Shown here: positions 1 through 5,531 of the stretch, one piece after another
Numbering within the stretch: position 1 is the stretch's first letter
How the letters are laid out: each line of letters opens with the position of its first letter
Assembly: GCA_947457525.1 (NCBI GenBank)
Contig: CANGXE010000126.1
Span: 1 to 5,531, forward strand
Reading direction: 5' to 3'
DNA length: 5,531 nucleotides
From: Bacteroidota bacterium
GTDB lineage: Bacteria > Bacteroidota > Bacteroidia > Chitinophagales > LD1
Program-made: the position numbers and the translations under genes
Notes under the pieces: model-generated
The model's database searches: none
What the model was told of the DNA's origin: nothing
What the model saw: only the letters and a program-made list of their open reading frames with translations

Positions 1-986
1 GGAGTGTTTATGCTGGCGCCCAAGTTTTGTGGAGCTCCCCAACCACTGTCAGCCTTGATGAATATATACAAATCAGTGGCGCCAAAATTATCAATAGGGG
101 AAGCTGCAACGAAGAGCAATTTTCCGTCTTTGGACAAGTGTGGGTCATACACATTCACTGTGTCAGCAAACAAACCCAACTTAACCGGCTCTATCCAATG
201 TTCGTTATTAAATGCTGAGTAGTAGACCTGACAAAACTGATTGCTCTTTTCCTCTTGTCCGCAGCGCACAAAATAGACTTCCTTTAAATCCTTTGAAAAC
301 GTTGGTGAGCTTTCATGAAAAACAGAATTTACCGGAGCGCCAAGATTGCTCACTGCTCCAAAACTTTTCGTTGATTTATCTACCACAAATAAATCTGACG
401 GCTTTTCTCCTGTCCAACCGTCTTTCAAACTGCCGGTAGCGTCTGTTCTATTCGAAGAATAAATCCATTGATTATTCTTATAAGGTAGTAGTGCATAATC
501 TGCATTCGGTGTGTTTAAGGGAGCAACATTCGTGACTTGTGTTTTCGAAAACGCTTTTAGCCATGTCAACGCTTCTCTACATTGATTGGCTTGCTGACGT
601 CCTTCAAAACCGCCACTTGAGTTTCGCTGGTATTGTTCAAAAGATTTAATGGCATCCGCATACTTTTCTTGCTGCTTTTGCATCAAACCAAGTTGAAAAA
701 GTGGCAGCAAACCACCATTTAGTTCCACACTTTTTTGAAACCATTTTTCGGCATTTGCATATTCATTGAAACGTTTGTAGCTGTCTCCCAGCCTGTAGGC
801 TATCTTCTCTTGCGTGGCCATATCTTTGGCCACACCGAATTCTTTAGTCAAGAAATCTGTACTTTGATTAAAGAGTAACAATTCACGAGCAGTATTGCCA
901 TCTTTCACTTCAAATTTTTGCGTTTTACAAGAAGCAGCAAAAAGCGTGATGAGTAACAAAAATAAAGCTGTTTTTAAATTATACAT
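1..986 (-). CDS. Lipoprotein with TPR and PD40 beta-propeller repeats (OmpA/PorE-like N-terminal part), 3' end cut by window edge
   Basis: I translated this frame by hand: ATG at 986-984 opens 328 codons that run off the left edge without a stop. Residues 1-20 form a lipoprotein signal with lipobox AASC, so Cys20 would be lipidated. The next residues are KTQK, not the acidic stretch typical of surface-exported Bacteroidota lipoproteins, so I infer a periplasm-facing outer-membrane anchor. Residues about 63-120 look like two TPR helices pairs (RLGDSYKRFNEYANAEKWF, then FQLGLMQKQQEKYADAIKSF). From about 160 on there are PD40/WD40-like blades: IYSSNR, NLGAPVNS followed by ESSPTFSKD, DPHLSKDGK, DLYI, and a last NLGASINT at the edge. 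This order matches family proteins that continue into a carboxypeptidase-regulatory-like fold and an OmpA peptidoglycan-binding domain, including the type IX secretion component PorE; those later domains lie outside the window. It starts 16 bases after the bestrophin gene and is probably last seen gene of that operon. No Shine-Dalgarno is visible. The architecture call is firm; the PorE identity is only possible. Confidence 0.8.
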   Translation of the reverse strand, partial: MYNLKTALFLLLITLFAASCKTQKFEVKDGNTARELLLFNQSTDFLTKEFGVAKDMATQEKIAYRLGDSYKRFNEYANAEKWFQKSVELNGGLLPLFQLGLMQKQQEKYADAIKSFEQYQRNSSGGFEGRQQANQCREALTWLKAFSKTQVTNVAPLNTPNADYALLPYKNNQWIYSSNRTDATGSLKDGWTGEKPSDLFVVDKSTKSFGAVSNLGAPVNSVFHESSPTFSKDLKEVYFVRCGQEEKSNQFCQVYYSAFNNEHWIEPVKLGLFADTVNVYDPHLSKDGKLLFVAASPIDNFGATDLYIFIKADSGWGAPQNLGASINT

Positions 987-1002
987 GAAGCTAAAATAAG
1001 CA

Positions 1003-1890
1003 TTATTCATGACCAAAAATTTCATACACCGTTTTACGAATACCTTTACTAATGGTATCTAACGGCAAATCGTTTTCGTCATTGCCAAAAGGATCTTCTA
1101 TTTCTTCAGCAATAAGCTCAAGACTTGTTAAAACATAAAAGATAAACGCCACAACAGGCACACAGTAATAACCTAAGCTAAACACTAATGTCATAGGTAA
1201 CGACATAACAAAAAAGAAGATAAACTTCTTCAAGAACGCACTGTAAGAATAGGGAATTGGTGTATTTTTAATTCGCTCGCAGGCGCCACAAACCTCTGCC
1301 ATGTTTGACAACTCTTGATTCATGAGCAACACTTGTTCGTGAGCGATTACTCCTTGTTGCTGTAAAGCGAATACTCGTTGAATAATCTGCTTGGCTACAA
1401 AGTTAGGGTTATGTTGGTCTTGATGTATATTTTTTTGACTGAAGTCTGCATGGTCATCCAAGTCGGTGAGATGAACATTATTCCGCAAATGATTACGCAG
1501 CACAAACGGATAATTACTAATCATAGTAGCAAAAAAATCTTTTTCGTCTAGTCTGTTTTCCGGCAATAAGCTGACCAATTTTAAGGCTAAATTTCTACTA
1601 CTGTTCACCAATGAGCCCCACAACTTCCTTCCCTCCCACCAGCGCTCGTAGGCGGAGTTGGTGCGAAACACCAAAAGAGTGGAGATAACAAAAGTGAGCA
1701 TAGTGTGCATGATGGATAAATTCTTGATTTTGCTATCGTTGCTTAGCTGCAAATAATCAATTTCAATCCAAGATACTAATGCTGAGTAAAGTGATATGGA
1801 AATAATCATCGGAAACAAAGTACGTACAGTATCCGATTTGTGTAGTCTAAATATAAAGATGAACCAATCCTTGGGGTTGTAAGCTACCAC
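1003..1890 (-). CDS. Bestrophin-family (UPF0187/YneE-like) inner-membrane ion channel
   Basis: A 295-residue protein, close to the usual length of bacterial bestrophins, which form pentameric channels in the inner membrane; animal members conduct chloride, and a characterised bacterial one favours sodium. Visible signatures are FRTNSAYERWWEGRKLWG at 75-92 followed by NSSRN at 97-101, PIPYSYSAFLKK at 211-222, and the acidic family motif EIEDPFGNDENDLPLD at 263-278. Hydrophobic segments fall at about 24-43, 60-80, 221-240 and 241-262, as expected for four membrane helices. The start is GTG at 1890-1888: the frame is open upstream to the preceding gene's stop but has no ATG, and the resulting N-terminus (MVAYNPKDWF, then RLHKSDTVR) resembles the family start. 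The first in-frame ATG (Met28) would cut into the first helix. It lies 42 bases after the FKBP gene and 16 before the lipoprotein gene. Ion selectivity cannot be read from sequence. A His-rich stretch (residues 135-160) lies in the cytoplasmic part. Confidence 0.93.
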   Translation of the reverse strand: MVAYNPKDWFIFIFRLHKSDTVRTLFPMIISISLYSALVSWIEIDYLQLSNDSKIKNLSIMHTMLTFVISTLLVFRTNSAYERWWEGRKLWGSLVNSSRNLALKLVSLLPENRLDEKDFFATMISNYPFVLRNHLRNNVHLTDLDDHADFSQKNIHQDQHNPNFVAKQIIQRVFALQQQGVIAHEQVLLMNQELSNMAEVCGACERIKNTPIPYSYSAFLKKFIFFFVMSLPMTLVFSLGYYCVPVVAFIFYVLTSLELIAEEIEDPFGNDENDLPLDTISKGIRKTVYEIFGHE

Positions 1891-1932
1891 TTGCGCAAAA
1901 TTTTGCTTTTTAAAATAGAAAGTTGAGAAAGA

Positions 1933-2379
1933 TTACTTCACGCTGATTAACTCAACATCAAAAATCAGCGTAGCCTTTGGTGGTATAATGGGTGCGCGAC
2001 CTTGCTCGCCATAAGCCAAAAAATAAGGGATAATCAATTTGGCTTTACCACCTGTTTTGAGCAGCATGATACCTTCGTCCCAGCCTTTAATTACTTTACC
2101 CATGCCTATGGGAAACTCGATAGGTTGACTGCGCTTATATGAACTATCAAACACTGTTCTGTCTGTTAAAGCACCTTGGTAATGCACACTTACTTGCTGA
2201 AATTTGTTTGGTGATACTCCTTCACCCTCATGCTCCATCACGTAAGCTAATCCGCTTTCGGTAGTTACGGCACTAGGGAAGTTAGTTTTTACGAAATTTG
2301 CAAATTCTTCTTTTGCAGTTTGCAATAGCGCATCGTTTTTCTTGCGCAGCTCTTCTAGCTTTTTCTGAAAGTCACTCAT
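1933..2379 (-). CDS. FKBP-type peptidyl-prolyl cis-trans isomerase, cytoplasmic, with N-terminal charged helix
   Basis: A 148-residue protein whose residues about 42-148 form one complete FKBP domain, the fold that speeds proline cis/trans isomerisation during protein folding. Residues matching the FKBP12 active pocket are all visible: Tyr67 (VHYQG), Phe77-Asp78 (VFDSS), Phe89, Val96-Ile97 and Trp100 (KVIKGWDEG), Tyr123 (AYGEQG), Ile131-Ile132 (IIPP) and Phe140 (LIFDVEL). The position of FKBP12 His87 appears to be Arg, common variation in bacteria. Catalytic activity is therefore expected. Residues 1-30 are a highly charged helix (KKLEELRKKND) that may be a short coiled coil or dimerisation arm. 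There is no signal peptide or lipobox, so the protein should be cytoplasmic, unlike the exported proteins encoded just before it. ATG at 2379 begins 16 bases after the previous stop and gives the natural FKBP-plus-helix protein. The substrate is unknown. Confidence 0.93.
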   Translation of the reverse strand: MSDFQKKLEELRKKNDALLQTAKEEFANFVKTNFPSAVTTESGLAYVMEHEGEGVSPNKFQQVSVHYQGALTDRTVFDSSYKRSQPIEFPIGMGKVIKGWDEGIMLLKTGGKAKLIIPYFLAYGEQGRAPIIPPKATLIFDVELISVK

Positions 2380-2395
2380 TGCGCTAAAATAATAT

Positions 2396-2989
2396 TTATG
2401 GCCTTCTTTCGGCTCTTACCGTTGCGATGGAAACATGAAACTCCATTCGCTTCAACTTACCGTTTTCATACTCATAAACATTTCTCGTGCCGTCCGGTGC
2501 TTTAAATTCATACATACTTACGCCAATATTTTTAAAATCAACAAAGGCTCCGTCTGTGTCGCAAAACAATCGCTTAACATTTCTTACATCTTTAAAATAC
2601 AACGTAGCAATGGAATGTGTGGCTGCTTCATTGATTGCCCATTTCCCTTTGTATCCATCTACTTGATAAGCTTTGCCATCCCACTTGATGTTTGTCCAAC
2701 GCTTCACTTTACCATTTTGCACTTCTTTATGAGTTGACTTAAATAGTTTTCCGTTGATGTAGGTCACCTCATGGGAAGATTGATTATCGTATTCCATCCA
2801 CAAGATTTTTGCCTTGGAGTTACTGGTAAGTGTATAGATTTCCGAGCTATCATTAACCTTCTTTTTTGTCACTGTTAGGTAACCGATTTTGTCTTTATAC
2901 AAAAACATATCGAAAGTCATGGTCTCTTCCGCAATTAGTGGAAGAGACATGGAACAGAATAAAATTGAAAATATAAATGCAAGGCGCAT
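2396..2989 (-). CDS. Exported beta-rich protein, DUF6134-like, function unknown
   Basis: A 197-residue protein with a clear Sec signal peptide: MRL, a hydrophobic core to about residue 18, and a probable cleavage after LIA (residue 20). There is no cysteine at the cleavage site, so it should be soluble in the periplasm or secreted. The mature part is short alternating strands with many aromatic and Lys residues and recurrent turns of the form Y-x-NGK (YINGKLFK at 77-84, YENGKLKRMEF at 174-184). I recognise the general look of DUF6134, a small exported family common in Bacteroidota (opening FDMFLYKDKIGYLTVTKKK at 26-44), but the assignment is from memory and no biochemical function is known to me. 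A DUF3108-like outer-membrane-lipid-binding type barrel is an alternative. The gene starts 9 bases after the peroxidase stop, in the same frame, and ends 16 bases before the FKBP ATG, so translation is probably coupled with its neighbours. Confidence 0.75.
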   Translation of the reverse strand: MRLAFIFSILFCSMSLPLIAEETMTFDMFLYKDKIGYLTVTKKKVNDSSEIYTLTSNSKAKILWMEYDNQSSHEVTYINGKLFKSTHKEVQNGKVKRWTNIKWDGKAYQVDGYKGKWAINEAATHSIATLYFKDVRNVKRLFCDTDGAFVDFKNIGVSMYEFKAPDGTRNVYEYENGKLKRMEFHVSIATVRAERRP

Positions 2990-2998
2990 GATGAAATA

Positions 2999-3538
2999 CT
3001 AGTTTAGCGCTGCTTCAATAGCTTTTATTACTTCTGCTTCTGTAACTTTTGTGCCCGGCTTAAACGAAGCAATAACTTTACCATCTTTTCCAATCAAATA
3101 TTTTTGAAAATTCCATTGGACACCTCCATCTACCACACCATTTTCAGATTTGTTGGTGAGATAAGCATATAATGGATGAATGTCTTTGCCTTTCACCGAT
3201 ATTTTAGAAAACATCGGGAAAGTAACTGCGTATTCACGGCTACAAAACTGCTTGATATCGGCATCTGTACCCGGCTCTTGTGCCATAAAGTTGTTTGCCG
3301 GAAAGCCCAATACCACTAGGCCTTTACTTTTGTATTTCTGATAGATAGCTTCTAAATCTTTATACTGAGAGGTGTAACCGCAGTAGCTGGCTACGTTAAC
3401 CATCACAATGACTTTTCCTTTGTATTCGCTCAAATTGACGTCTTTGCCGTCAATGTTTTTCAATTTAAAGTCATAAACAGTTTTTGTAGGTGCTGCTACT
3501 AAAAAACTGAACAACAGGGTCATTAGGATAGCTTTCAT
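2999..3538 (-). CDS. Exported glutathione-peroxidase-family thiol peroxidase (probably thioredoxin-type)
   Basis: A 179-residue member of the glutathione peroxidase family, which reduces hydrogen peroxide and organic hydroperoxides. The catalytic set is visible: peroxidatic Cys53 in NVASYCGYT, Gln87 in AQEPGT, and Trp142-Asn143 in WNFQKYLI. A second cysteine, Cys99 in QFCSREY, lies 46 residues after Cys53, the same spacing as the peroxidatic and resolving cysteines of the yeast enzymes, so a thioredoxin-like reductant is more likely than glutathione. The usual FPCNQF motif is FPANNF here (79-84), so its cysteine is replaced by Ala. Residues 1-16 (hydrophobic, ending LVAA) look like a signal peptide, placing the enzyme in the periplasm. 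ATG at 3538 follows a Bacteroidota-type promoter candidate by about 20 bases, so this is probably the first gene of a five-gene operon. The stop is TAG; the next gene follows after 9 bases. Confidence 0.94.
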   Translation of the reverse strand: MKAILMTLLFSFLVAAPTKTVYDFKLKNIDGKDVNLSEYKGKVIVMVNVASYCGYTSQYKDLEAIYQKYKSKGLVVLGFPANNFMAQEPGTDADIKQFCSREYAVTFPMFSKISVKGKDIHPLYAYLTNKSENGVVDGGVQWNFQKYLIGKDGKVIASFKPGTKVTEAEVIKAIEAALN

Positions 3539-3561
3539 AGGTTACGTTTTGTTTCTTTAAA

Positions 3562-3593
3562 CAAGGTTAATATTAAATAGTTTAACGCCCAAG
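3562..3593 (-). promoter_or_regulatory. Candidate Bacteroidota-type promoter for the peroxidase operon
   Basis: Read on the minus strand, TAACCTTG (3569-3562) matches the Bacteroidota -7 consensus TAnnTTTG at all but one fixed position, and CTTG (3593-3590) matches the -33 TTTG element at three of four bases. The two are 20 bases apart, within the normal range. Transcription would begin near 3557, giving a leader of roughly 20 bases before the ATG at 3538. The site lies downstream of the terminator of the preceding gene, where a new promoter is needed. It is a pattern match only, in an A+T-rich region where such matches occur by chance. Confidence 0.45.
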
Positions 3594-3678
3594 TTTGTAA
3601 GATTAGCCACTTAAATATTTAGATAGTTGAAAGCAAGGACTAATCCGTCAGTTTCCACTAATGAGACATCAACTACCT

Positions 3679-3712
3679 AAAACAAAACAGCCGACTTTTG
3701 AGGTCGGCTGTT
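3679..3712 (-). terminator. Rho-independent terminator of the repeat-protein gene
   Basis: A perfect 10-base-pair inverted repeat (aacagccgac at 3686-3695, gtcggctgtt at 3703-3712) encloses a 7-base loop. On the minus strand it is followed by TTTTGTTTT, a good U-tract, and it begins 20 bases after the stop codon at 3733. It therefore ends the adhesin transcript and separates it from the peroxidase operon. On the plus strand the stem is followed only by a broken T-run, and no plus-strand gene needs it. Confidence 0.88.
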
Positions 3713-3732
3713 ATTATGATTTTTGTCAAATC

Positions 3733-5520
3733 TTATCTAATTAAAGTAAGACTGCCTTTAAATTTCTGAGTTATATTGTTCATCAAAGTTACCGAAGCGT
3801 AGTAGACGTAAACAGCTACCGGTTGTGCAGAGCCTTTAAAATCACCGTTCCATCCCTCTAGGAAATTGTTGGTTTCAAAAACTTTTTCTCCCCAACGGTT
3901 GTAGATGCGTAATTCATACGTTTTTACATTTGCTCCTAATGCAGCAAAAACATCATTGCGACCGTCTCCGTTTGGTGTAAAGGCGTTCGGGAAAAACACA
4001 TTACCTACCGGCTGTACGTTTATAGTTATCGTATCAGAAACCGCACAACCCAATTCATTGGCAAATGTCAATACATAAGTGATAGTGTCAATCGCAGTAG
4101 CCACCGGGTTCGGGCAAGCTGAGCAGGTCAACAAACTATCAGGAAACCAGGTGTAAGTGCCCGTTGCGTTAGATGGTGTAACCACTGGTGTAAGAGGAAC
4201 AGTCAACCCTTCGTAGGTTACTACATCGCTACCCAAATCAATAGTTGGCACCGGCACAAAAGTTACACTTACGGCATCAGCTGCGGTGCAACCAGTGCTG
4301 TTAGTTACTGTTACGGTGTAAAGGTTTGTGGTGGTTGGGGTAATTGATTGCGTTTGCTCTCCGCTGCTCCAATTGTAGGAAACAAAACTGGATGGCGCTG
4401 TTAATGTCACTAAAACGCCTTCACATTCATTGGCGTCTTGTCCCAAGTTAATCACTAAATCAGCCGTTTCAATTATTGAGGCTGAGCCTGTGCCGGAACA
4501 TCCGCTATTATCAGTAGCTGTAACGTTATACGTACCGGCCGACAATCCAGAAATGGTAGCTCCCGATAATGCTCCTGTCCAAGTATAAGTAATTGGCGAT
4601 GTTCCTCCATTTGGCGTAGCCGTAATGGTGCCATCATTTGCCCCGAAGCAAGTAATATCTGTAGCCACTAAACTCAACGTCAAATTATTACTGCTTGGTT
4701 GAACAGTGGCAGCGCTTGTCGCTGTGCAGCCGTTGGCATCGGTAGTTACAATGGTGTACGTTCCTGATGCTAAGTTATTGAACACGTTTGACGATTGGCC
4801 GGTTCCTCCGTTAAGGGAATAGCTATAAGGAGCCGTACCTGCTGTGGTAATAGTTACAGTAATGACAGCATTGTTTTGTCCGCAACTTCCATCTACAGCC
4901 GCAGCTGAAGTTTGTAAGTTACAACAGTTGGTTGGAGCTGTCAAAGTAGCGGTAGCTGCTGCTTGGCATCCTTGGTCGTCTGTCACAGAAACGCTAATAG
5001 TTATTGCATTTAAGTTAGTCAATGTTTGTGCAATAGCGATTGGAACTGTTATACTAAACGGTGTTCCACCAGTATCTACAGTAACTTGATAAGGTGCGGT
5101 ACCACCGGCTAAATTAATAGTGATAGCTCCATCACTTCCGGCACATGTTGGATTAATCGGATTGGTTAAAGTCACCGCTAATGTGCTGTTGGAGTTGAGG
5201 GTAAACGATGTATCAATAAAACAATTTGGATAGGCAACATCAGTGATTGTCACTAAATATGTACCCGGTCCAACACTAGATATGTTATCAACGATTTGCC
5301 CACCGCCCCAACTGTAAGTATAGTTACCTGAGCCATTGGTTGTAGTTAACTGAATAGCGCCATTCGTTTGCGCACAAGCAGGTTGAGTTAATGCCGCTGA
5401 AACGATAAATGTGCAGCAGTTGGTAGGTAAAGAAAGTGTCGCACTATTTGTAGCCACACAACCTTTGGCGTCAGTAACATATACACTCACCGTCCCTGCA
5501 GAGATATTGGTTAAAGTGTG
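3733..5520 (-). CDS. Large repeat-containing surface protein with type IX secretion C-terminal sorting domain; 5' end missing or interrupted
   Basis: This is the C-terminal part of a secreted adhesin-like protein (585 residues counted from 5490). It holds a run of SprB/PKD-like beta-sandwich modules, each ending in a form of GTYxVxxTDxxGC (GTYTIVTTDANGC at 243-255, AGTYNVTATDNSGC at 318-331), then two Ig-like modules (about 345-415 and 416-495), and finally a CHU_C type IX sorting domain (496-585). Such proteins cross the outer membrane by the type IX system and remain on the surface or are released; SprB itself is the gliding adhesin of Flavobacterium. The GTG at 5490 is not a credible start: it falls inside a module, has no signal peptide, and the ten codons before it (HTLTNISAGT) align with QTLTNLNAIT at residues 155-164. 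The frame meets TAG at 5521-5523, so the gene is either broken, misread near a contig end, or frame-shifted beyond the edge. Composition is Thr/Ser/Gly/Asn-rich with few charged residues, as in other surface repeat proteins. The ligand is unknown. Confidence 0.85.
   Translation of the reverse strand, partial: HTLTNISAGTVSVYVTDAKGCVATNSATLSLPTNCCTFIVSAALTQPACAQTNGAIQLTTTNGSGNYTYSWGGGQIVDNISSVGPGTYLVTITDVAYPNCFIDTSFTLNSNSTLAVTLTNPINPTCAGSDGAITINLAGGTAPYQVTVDTGGTPFSITVPIAIAQTLTNLNAITISVSVTDDQGCQAAATATLTAPTNCCNLQTSAAAVDGSCGQNNAVITVTITTAGTAPYSYSLNGGTGQSSNVFNNLASGTYTIVTTDANGCTATSAATVQPSSNNLTLSLVATDITCFGANDGTITATPNGGTSPITYTWTGALSGATISGLSAGTYNVTATDNSGCSGTGSASIIETADLVINLGQDANECEGVLVTLTAPSSFVSYNWSSGEQTQSITPTTTNLYTVTVTNSTGCTAADAVSVTFVPVPTIDLGSDVVTYEGLTVPLTPVVTPSNATGTYTWFPDSLLTCSACPNPVATAIDTITYVLTFANELGCAVSDTITINVQPVGNVFFPNAFTPNGDGRNDVFAALGANVKTYELRIYNRWGEKVFETNNFLEGWNGDFKGSAQPVAVYVYYASVTLMNNITQKFKGSLTLIR
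3736..4005 (-). other. CHU_C / gliding-motility-associated C-terminal domain (type IX type-B sorting signal)
   Basis: Residues 496-585 (numbered from 5490) show the hallmark order of this domain: FFPNAFTPNGDGRNDVF at 499-515, YELRIYNRWGEKVFET at 525-540, WNGDFKG at 547-553, VYVYYASV at 560-567 and the ending KGSLTLIR. In this family the domain directs export through the type IX system and attachment or release at the cell surface. The residue before VYVYY is Ala where Gly is most usual; otherwise the domain looks intact and ends at a natural TAA. Confidence 0.95.
4459..5520 (-). repeat. Tandem SprB/PKD-like protein modules encoded in the adhesin gene
   Basis: Five diverged modules can be traced: a partial one to about residue 26, then about 27-98, 99-190, 191-268 and 269-344 (numbered from 5490). 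Most have an early cysteine (PACAQTNG, PTCAGSDG, GSCGQNN, ITCFGANDG) and a late GC or NC just after the TD strand, which suggests one disulfide per module. The partial module and module 99-190 also end in a near-identical PTNCC tail, absent from the others. Divergence at the DNA level is high, so these are old duplications and not a recent expansion. Confidence 0.75.
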
Positions 5521-5531
5521 CTAAACACCAA

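Noticed and set aside
4..439. Three plus-strand open frames of 63-75 codons at the left end
   Set aside because: They lie opposite the lipoprotein gene, whose minus-strand frame is open for 328 codons with lipobox, TPR and PD40 motifs. The plus-strand translations show no domain or composition of a real protein.
2435..2737. Plus-strand open frame of 100 codons
   Set aside because: It is antisense to the exported DUF6134-like gene, which has a signal peptide and proper operon spacing. The plus-strand product has no recognisable feature.
2987..3001. Read-through fusion of the peroxidase (TAG stop) with the next, same-frame gene
   Set aside because: Only three codons separate the TAG from the next ATG, but a fusion would bury that gene's signal peptide inside a protein. 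No recoding signal is seen, and same-frame neighbours occur one time in three by chance.
3594..3678. Small gene or RNA in the intergenic stretch between terminator and promoter
   Set aside because: No frame of useful length, no strong second hairpin and no tRNA-like cloverleaf could be found; only a short repeated actaat is present.
3679..3720. Bidirectional terminator
   Set aside because: The plus-strand side has only a broken T-run after the stem and no plus-strand gene leads into it.
4844..5089. Plus-strand open frame of 81 codons
   Set aside because: It is antisense to the SprB-like repeats. The Val/Ala-rich product is the expected mirror of a Thr/Asn/Gly-rich repeat frame.
5521..5523. 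TAG as a reassigned sense codon in this organism
   Set aside because: The peroxidase gene ends naturally at a TAG with a full-length family C-terminus, and Bacteroidota are not known to me to recode TAG. An error or a mutation is the simpler reading.

Overview
The window reads as a fragment of a Bacteroidota chromosome, probably from the Flavobacteriia/Chitinophagia side of the phylum. The evidence is a type IX secretion (CHU_C/gliding-motility) C-terminal sorting domain on a SprB-repeat protein, a TPR plus PD40 lipoprotein of OmpA/PorE style, a likely DUF6134 exported protein, and no Shine-Dalgarno sequences ahead of the genes. All six genes lie on the minus strand, so transcription runs from right to left.

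Right part (3733-5531): the 3' end of a large, cysteine-containing, repeat-built cell-surface protein that ends in a type IX sorting domain. Its frame stays open and repeat-like up to 5520, where an in-frame TAG (5521-5523) sits only 8 bases from the window edge. The GTG at 5490 is therefore not a believable start. A clean rho-independent terminator (3679-3712) closes this unit.

Middle and left part (1-3538): a probable five-gene operon that begins after a Bacteroidota-type promoter candidate (about 3562-3593). The order is exported glutathione-peroxidase-like thiol peroxidase, exported beta-rich protein (DUF6134-like), cytoplasmic FKBP prolyl isomerase, bestrophin-family ion channel, and a lipoprotein with TPR and beta-propeller (PD40) repeats cut by the left edge. 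Gaps between these genes are only 9, 16, 42 and 16 bases. The set is weighted towards the cell envelope (periplasmic peroxide removal, protein folding, a membrane channel, a probable peptidoglycan-anchored outer-membrane lipoprotein), but no pathway linking them is evident from sequence alone.

I see no RNA gene, mobile element, CRISPR array or clearly new system. The only gene-free stretch is 3539-3732 (194 bases), which holds the promoter candidate and the terminator. The points most worth a second look are the in-frame stop inside the adhesin repeats, the paired-cysteine super-repeat, and the partial PorE-like lipoprotein beside a type IX cargo gene.
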